DNA of 64,000 bases from Ophiura sarsii (Eukaryota; Echinodermata; Ophiuroidea; Amphilepidida; Ophiuridae). The stretch covers positions 40,289,437 to 40,353,436 of the forward strand of contig CM069447.1 of NCBI GenBank assembly GCA_035610835.1. Reading direction: 5' to 3'. The notes under the pieces are model-generated. The model ran no database searches. It was not told the origin of the DNA and saw only the letters and a program-made list of their open reading frames with translations. This document shows positions 57,741 to 64,000 of this stretch, one piece after another. Made by a program: the position numbers and the translations under genes. Positions within the stretch are counted from its first letter, which is position 1, and each line of letters starts with the position of its first letter.

Positions 57741-57779
57741 GTTTTAACAAGTAAATTCTTAACAAGTGAATTCTTGAAT

Positions 57780-60540
57780 TCTTACCAAATGAATTCTTAG
57801 CAGTCGATGGTTTCAACCTTCTTACCAAACCCAGATTGTCAAAAAAAAGGAGGCGGAATAGCAGTTTACATAAGGGACGACATCCAAGTGAGTACCCTGC
57901 CTGATGTGACTGTTCCAGAAGATACTGACTTTGAATGCATGTGGCTTCGTGCCCGCCCTCAACGTTTACCAAGGAAAGTTTCTGGATTTGTGATCTGCGC
58001 AGTTTATATTCCACCGAAATCACAGTTCCAAGATGTGCTGATTAATCATATCATTAACACTCTCGATAAACTTAAGGCACAAAACCCTGATATTGGTGTT
58101 GTTGTGCTAGGTGACTTTAACAGGACTGATACCATACCCATTTCAAGGGCTCATTCATTAAAGCAAGTTGTAGATAAACCTACCCGTAGTGAAGCTATTC
58201 TTGATTTGATCATAACAAACCTGTCAAACAAGTATGCATCTCCCATTGTCAGTTCACCTATAGGTAGAAGTGATTACTTCACTTTATATTGGTCCCCACT
58301 TGTGTGTAAAAAACAGGGTAAAGTCCAAAAAAAGACTGTCCGCCCACTTCTAAAATCACATATTCATGAATTTGGTAGATGGATAACTAGTCATCAATGG
58401 AATGAGGTTCTGAATGCACCCAGTACAACTGACAAGGCTTACAAGTTTTATAAAACTATCCTAGAAGCGATGGAAACTCACTTTCCACCTAAAGTGATCA
58501 AGCTTCACTCTAATGACAAACCTTGGATCACCACGGCGATCAAGGATTTGATAAAGAAGCGCCAAGTAGCTTTTGCAGAGAATAAACAATCTCTTTGGCG
58601 TCTTCTTCGAAACAAGGTCATACGTGCCATAGGTCATGCCAATAAATCATACTACAGGGATCGCCTTCAGAACCTCAAAACCACTGATCCATCAGGCTGG
58701 CATAAAGGTATTCAGTTGATCACAAACAAAAACCAACGGCGCCCAATTATTTCGGTCCCCGGTATTGATCAGAATAATGAAAAAGCAATTGATGAGGCTA
58801 TTAATGACAAATTTGCCTCTGTCTCACAAAGTAGACCCCCAATCAACCTCCAGGAGCTGCCTGCCTTCCTACCTGCAAAACCACCTCCTCAGATACAGGT
58901 TTGGGAAATGTATGACGCTCTCAGGAAACTAAACGCTAAGAAAGCAGCTGGCCCTGATTGGCTTCCAGGGAGGTTGATTAAGGAGTTTGCTTGTGAGTTT
59001 AGTATTCCCGTCACAGATATCTTTAACTCATCTCTGATGGAAGGTGTGGTGCCCCAAGTATGGAAAGATGCAACAATTGCCCCCATCCCAAAGGAAACCC
59101 CTGCATCAATATTCAAACTTAGGCCAATTTCATTGACATCTCTTTTGGCTAAAGTGTGTAAAGGTTTTGTTTCCAAGTGGACACTTGATGATATTTCTAG
59201 CTCAATTGACCGTAACCAATATGGTAGTATCAAAGGTTCTTCGAAATCTCATTGCCTAATTGAAATACTTGATATCTTTTTTAAAGGTACTGATAAGGGA
59301 AGTAATGTAGGAACCCTGGTTGTGACGGACTTCTCAAAAGCGTTCGATTGTGTCGACCATACTCTAGCTATCCAGAGACTCTGCGAGCTTGGTGCCAGAA
59401 GTGAAATCATACCCTGGATTGCAAGATTTCTTACTACTCGCCGCCAACGTGTGCAATACCACTCGGCTTTATCCGAATGGAAAACACTCACTTGTGGTGT
59501 CCCCCAGGGCACCAAGTTTGGCCCAATCACCTTTATTAGTGTTATCAATAACGCTTCTGAAGAGTCTCTGACCAATAGCTTCAAGTATGTAGATGATCTC
59601 ACGCTAGCAGAAGTCCGCCATGCGGATCAACCCAGCCAGATCGAGTCGGATGTGCGGGACCTGGATGCTTGGGCGAAAGACAACCACCTCATGCTCAACC
59701 CGGGGAAGTGTAAGGTCATGCAGGTCTGCTTTAAGAGAGATCCCCCACTTCCCCCCGAACTCCAAATTGCCGGTAATGAGCTTGAGGTGGTGACTGAGAC
59801 CAAGCTTCTAGGCCTTGCTGTCCAATCTGATCTTGGCTGGCAGTCCCAAGTTAATAATATGGTGTCTAAATGCAGCAAGAGGTTGTACATGCTGAGTCGC
59901 CTAAAACGTTTCGGAGTGCCAACTGAAGACTTGGTATCTGTGTATGTTGGTTACGTTCGCCCAACATGTGAATATGGCGCCCCTGTCTGGCATTGTAGCA
60001 TCGGTAAAAATCAGGCCCATCAACTTGAACGCTTGCAGACACGGGCATGCCGTATCATTCTGGGCGCTCAATATCAATCCTACACAGATGCTTTGGACCA
60101 GTTGGCACTCTTAAACTTGGGGGGCGGGGGGGGGGGGGCGGGGGGGGGGGGGGGGTAATCTGTCACTTGTGTAAGTTTGTGATTCATTCCCTGTGTCATT
60201 TATAATTGTCATTTATAATTGTTGTCTTTTAATTTTTTATATGTTACCCACAGTGCAATATTAGCTATATTTCGGCGTCATAGCAATTCTTTTTTATATG
60301 TTACCCACAGTGCAATATTAGCCATATTTAGACGATTTAGCATGTACAACCTTTATTTATCTATGTATTTTTGATACCTTTTAATCTCTTTTAGCATTTT
60401 TAATTTTCAATTTTGTTGTTATCTTTGTATACATTTCTATGTGCAATTTGATGTTTTTTATACCAATGTAATAACCATGTAATTCAGCTTTTAGCTGCGA
60501 TTTGGTGACAATAAACTATAACTATAACTAACATAAACTA
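57780..60540 (+). mobile_element. 5'-truncated CR1/L2-like retrotransposon
   Basis: Coding part 57785-60155, then about 380 bp of 3' UTR ending in ataaactataactataacta, a simple-repeat tail as in CR1/L2/Rex elements. The UTR has a 58-bp-spaced duplication of tatatgttacccacagtgca (60238, 60296). The first half of the endonuclease is missing. Confidence 0.8.
57807..60158 (+). pseudogene. CR1/L2-like endonuclease/reverse transcriptase, truncated, 783 codons
   Basis: The homologous frame begins earlier (VDGFNLL, LTKPRLSKK) and is lost in the A run at 57841-57848, a one-base shift before GGGIAVYIRDD. Endonuclease: GDFN (102-105); the usual SDH is SDY (Y157). Reverse transcriptase: AAGPDWLPG, LRPISLTSLLAKV, TDFSKAFDCVDH (D508), GVPQGTKFGPI, YVDD (594-597), LNPGKCKVM. 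The C-terminus is interrupted at 60119-60155 by a G homopolymer read as poly-Gly. Not functional as written. Confidence 0.82.
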
Positions 60541-60570
60541 TAAATTAACAAGTAGAACTTGTAGAAATAA

Positions 60571-62345
60571 CTAGCCTAGTATGAATATATATGGGTAACT
60601 TATGCACCTAAAGTCAAAACAGTTAACTTGAAGGGTGGCAGTTATTGCGCTAAAAAAACCACGACAAATAAACAGTAAAACAAGAAAGAGAAACAAATCC
60701 TGCTACGTTTAACTTTTTTATTTGTAATACGATTCGACATCGTGTTGAGCCTTATAATTCCGCTGTGGGTAAAAGCAACAAAACCAGAACATCTGATTTG
60801 GCCGAATGATTTGGACCAGATTATTTATGCATCGATGTAGATTTTACCATCACATGTATCGATAATCGATTATCTTCATTGACGAATGGATATTATGTGA
60901 AACCAATACCTGCCATGGTGAAACACGATTGACGAATGTATATCATGTGAAACACGATTGACAAATGGATATCATGGGAAACACGATTGACAAATGGATA
61001 TCATGTGAAACACGATTGACAAATGGATATCATGTGAAACACGATTGACAAATGGATATCATGTGAAACACGATTGACAAATGGATATCATGTGAAACAC
61101 GATTGACAAATGGATATCATGTGAAACACGATTGACAAATGGTTATCATGTGAAACACGACTCACAAATGGATATCATGGGAAACACGATTGACAAATGG
61201 ATATCATGTGAAACACGATTGACAAATGGATATCATGTGAAACACGATTGACAAATGGATATCATGTGAAACACGATTGACAAATGGATATCATGTGAAA
61301 CACGATTGACAAATGGATATCATGGGAAACACGATTGACAAATGGATATCATGTGAAACACGATTGACAAATGGATATCATGTGAAACACGATTGACAAA
61401 TGGATATCATGGGAAACACGATTGACAAATGGATATCATGGGAAACACGATTGACAAATGGATATCATGTGAAACACGATTGACAAATGGATATCATGTG
61501 AAACACGATTGACAAATGGTTATCATGTGAAACACGATTCACAAATGGATATCATGGGAAACACGATTGACAAATGGATATCATGTGAAACACGATTGAC
61601 AAATGGATATCATGTGAAACACGATTGACAAATGGATATCATGTGAAACACGATTGACAAATGGATATCATGTGAAACACGATTGACAAATGGATATCAT
61701 GTGAAACACGATTGACAAATGGATATCATGTGAAGCACGATTGACAAATGGATATCATGTGAAACACGATTGACAAATGGATATCATGTGAAACACGATT
61801 GACAAATGGATATCATTTGAAACACGATTGACAAATGGATATCATTTGAAACACGATTGACAAATGGATATCATGTGAAACACGATTGACAAATGGATAT
61901 CATGTGAAACACGATTGACAAATGGATATCATGTGAAACACGATTGACAAATGGATATCATGGGAAACACGATTGACAAATGGATATCATGTGAAACACA
62001 ATTGACAAATGGATATCATTTGAAACACGATTGACAAATGGATATCATGTGAAACACAATGTCTTTACATATAGTATAAGTTGATGAATGCTCCTCTCTG
62101 AATCCTGCTTAATTTCTTTTGCCATTCATTAAATTTCTCAATAATTATATACATACAATAGAGCATCATCAATATTTAGGTACCTGTTGTTTTAAATTAT
62201 ATACTATTTACAACAATAACAATTATACACGACAAGAGTGTTTCCATGGAGCTTAATATAAACAGAAAAACTATCTATGCCGATCCAATAATCTTTACTT
62301 TATGATTTATATTTACAAGAACATTGTATAATATCTATGATGATT
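60571..62345. repeat. Dispersed repeat, expanded copy (relative of 12506-13095)
   Basis: 60571-60930 and 62050-62345 match the two sides of the repeat at 12.5-13.1 kb in order. The only major difference is the minisatellite between them. Confidence 0.85.
60929..62058. repeat. 29-bp minisatellite, about 39 copies
   Basis: Unit GACAAATGGATATCATGTGA followed by AACACGATT. Variants include GGGAAAC, TTGAAAC and GGTTATC. The rare pair (GGTTATC followed by TCACAAATGG) recurs at 61141 and 61518, exactly 377 bp or 13 units apart. There are no spacers, so this is not a CRISPR array. Confidence 0.96.
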
Positions 62346-62689
62346 ACAACCCAATCAAGTATGTCACAATAGAGAGCCCTTTAGGCGACAAAAACAATTA
62401 CAATACACCTTCTACGGGTGCAAATATTTTGCCTTTTTAAAACAAATTGCTTTGAAGTGCTTTGATTTATTTTTTGAAATTGTATTTACAAAATTGATTG
62501 TTTTTGAATAATTAGAAAATTGTTGAACATTCTCAAAAATGTTTGAGAATACTTTGGATACCCCCTCACCTCACCCTTCGCCCACCCCACCCAAAAAACC
62601 ACACCTACACAAACAAAAACATCAACATATCCTTTATGAGAGGTTCGTTCGCCCGTAGAACATGGTTTTATGGTAGTCTTATGAACCTA

Positions 62690-63000
62690 TTGGGAATTGC
62701 ACCGCGATAAAGAACAAAATAAAGGTAGCTTGGAGGGCTGCAAATATTGGGCAATTAAAAAAACACGGACACAATTTCCGGCTACGTTATAACTTCATTA
62801 TGGGCAATACTCAATTCAATTGACTCAATAAGTATACAAAATATATTTGCCGAAAGAACGTAGACCAGATTAGTAATGCATCGTTGTAGCTTTTGCCATC
62901 ACATGTATTGATTTACTTCATTGTCGCAATTATTACAAGCATCGTTCATATTGACAAACACGATTTCTTAACCCAACATGATGTAAATGAAGCACAATGC
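62690..63000. repeat. Diverged third copy of the 12506-13095 repeat
   Basis: Shares ccggctacgtt, gaccaga(t/c)tagtaatgcatcg and ccatcacatgta in order. Its equivalent of the minisatellite unit is only a trace (attgacaaacacgatttctt). Confidence 0.6.
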
Positions 63001-63201
63001 AGCAGTGGCTAATTTTATTTTAAGAGCACAGATGTGGGACACGGTGGTCATGATATGTTAGCGTTGATTTATTAGCAAACCAAACACTTTTAATGTACAT
63101 AACTCGACAATTTGTATTTTCTTTTTTGAGACAAATTAATTATCATTAATCTGTAACTTTGTATAGGAATGTGATATAACATTGACATTGATACCAAACT
63201 G

Positions 63202-63366
63202 CATTATCCTGATATAAATAACTCAATTTTCATATGTTCCTCATTGTCCCTTAATTAAAACATTATCATGATATAAATAACTCAATGTTCATATGTCCCT
63301 CATTGTCCCTTAATTAAAACATTATCTTGATATAAATAACTCAATTTTCATATGTCCCTCATTGTG
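63202..63366. repeat. 59-bp tandem repeat, 2.8 copies
   Basis: Starts at 63202, 63261 and 63320 with cattatcNtgatataaataa; the units differ at a few bases. Confidence 0.92.
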
Positions 63367-63399
63367 TCTCATTTACTTGCATTTAGTTTACATATAGAA

Positions 63400-63630
63400 T
63401 GAGTTGAAGAATCCTGCTAAATCTCTAATATGTATTTAACACATTTATATATTTTAGAATATCATCAATATTTAGATATTGCTTGCTTTGAATACTCTCC
63501 GATTCACCACAGCAACACATGGCACACGTGTTACCACTGAGCTTCATATTTCGGAAGTATGTCCTTTTTGTATTCAAAAGAGTCCCAACCTTTGTTTTCA
63601 TTCATCTTTTAGTTGGCCATTGATTAATGA
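63400..63630. repeat. Partner of the repeat at 13780-14050
   Basis: Collinear match (gagttgaagaatcctgctaa to cttttagttggccattg). The G homopolymer that follows the other copy is absent here. Confidence 0.8.
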
Positions 63631-63815
63631 AAACGTTGCAAATGTTACTGACTGTTAAAACGGTATCTCACAGTTTCTTTGACCATTGGCTTTAAAGCTT
63701 CACAATTTAATATATACATTTCCACTGACAATAAAAGAAGTCAAGAAACAATGAAACTAATGAGGACAAAATGTCTGGAGTTAGTAATAAAAGTTCTAAC
63801 CTGGAGCAATATGCG

Positions 63816-63950
63816 AACAGTCGTTCTTTCTTTTCTTCTTCTTTCATTTCTATCTTCCCATCTTCCAATCTTCCCGCGTTCCCGTCTTTCCGTCTTCTTT
63901 CCTCCTTTCCTTCTCTTCTTCTTTTCTTCCTTACTTCTTTGTGTACTGAA
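63816..63950. repeat. Polypyrimidine tract
   Basis: About 130 bases almost wholly C and T on the plus strand, built of ttcttc and ttccc(a/g)tctt units. Open frames on both strands across it are low-complexity artefacts. Confidence 0.85.
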
Positions 63951-64000
63951 TGCATCTACTACGTGCAAGGTCTCGCATTAGGTTAATATGCACGTAAGTA

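Noticed and set aside
60929..62058. CRISPR-like regular array
   Set aside because: Units are contiguous 29-bp repeats without unique spacers, in a eukaryotic context; it is a minisatellite.
63679..63986. Ser/Phe- or Glu/Lys/Arg-rich frames
   Set aside because: Low-complexity translation of a polypyrimidine tract.

Overview
The window is animal nuclear DNA: A+T-rich, with spliced genes, long introns and very many transposable elements. The host exons encode extracellular recognition domains (PAN/apple, discoidin F5/8C, C-type lectin, HYR, F-type lectin). RTE-like and CR1/L2-like retrotransposons, Tc1 and hAT relatives, tRNA-derived SINEs and satellites surround them. This mix suggests a marine invertebrate deuterostome, most likely an echinoderm or close relative. 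That is inference; no species marker is visible.

Two host genes can be read. On the minus strand, seven exons between 43963 and 21386 join with perfectly matching splice phases into a complete 414-residue reading frame: signal peptide, PAN/apple, short Cys-rich linker, F5/8C (discoidin) and C-terminal C-type lectin domain. On the plus strand, 3060-5837 holds an array of phase 1-1 exons: a frameshifted HYR exon, an intact HYR exon, then three exons that make one complete F-type lectin (fucolectin) domain. A possible terminal exon with a polyadenylation signal lies at 8766-8885. Both proteins look like secreted or surface glycan-binding molecules, as in invertebrate innate immunity.

The left edge (1-2860) is a paralogous copy of 24384-26280, intron sequence of the minus-strand gene. 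The copy starts exactly at the exon 6 splice acceptor, so a second copy of this lectin gene probably lies just left of the window.

The rest is mobile and repetitive DNA. 6.3-7.4 kb and 41.4-42.0 kb: two copies of a 604-605 bp element with CACTA termini, 5-bp target duplications and an internal tRNA-Asn-like gene. 8.9-9.7 kb, 0.6-1.2 kb and 44.4-44.9 kb: foldback elements. 16.1-17.5 and 55.3-56.0 kb: a repeat built of CCAGTATCGNNCGATACTGG palindromes. 17.7-19.9 kb: two Tc1 halves head to head, with another element nested inside. 20.0-20.8 kb: an element with ~130-bp inverted repeats. 21.7-24.1 kb: a 2.4-kb palindromic element filling most of intron 6. 29.0-35.4 kb: a dead RTE-like retrotransposon split by a 4.4-kb inverted-repeat element that carries a ~168-bp satellite array. 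45.8-46.5 kb: the C-terminal end of a retrotransposon with a restriction-like endonuclease. 49.7-53.1 kb: an almost intact RTE-like element. 57.8-60.5 kb: a 5'-truncated CR1/L2-like element. 60.9-62.1 kb: a 29-bp minisatellite of ~39 copies, expanded from a unit that is single-copy in the related repeat at 12.8 kb. Several long G/C homopolymers are scattered through the window.
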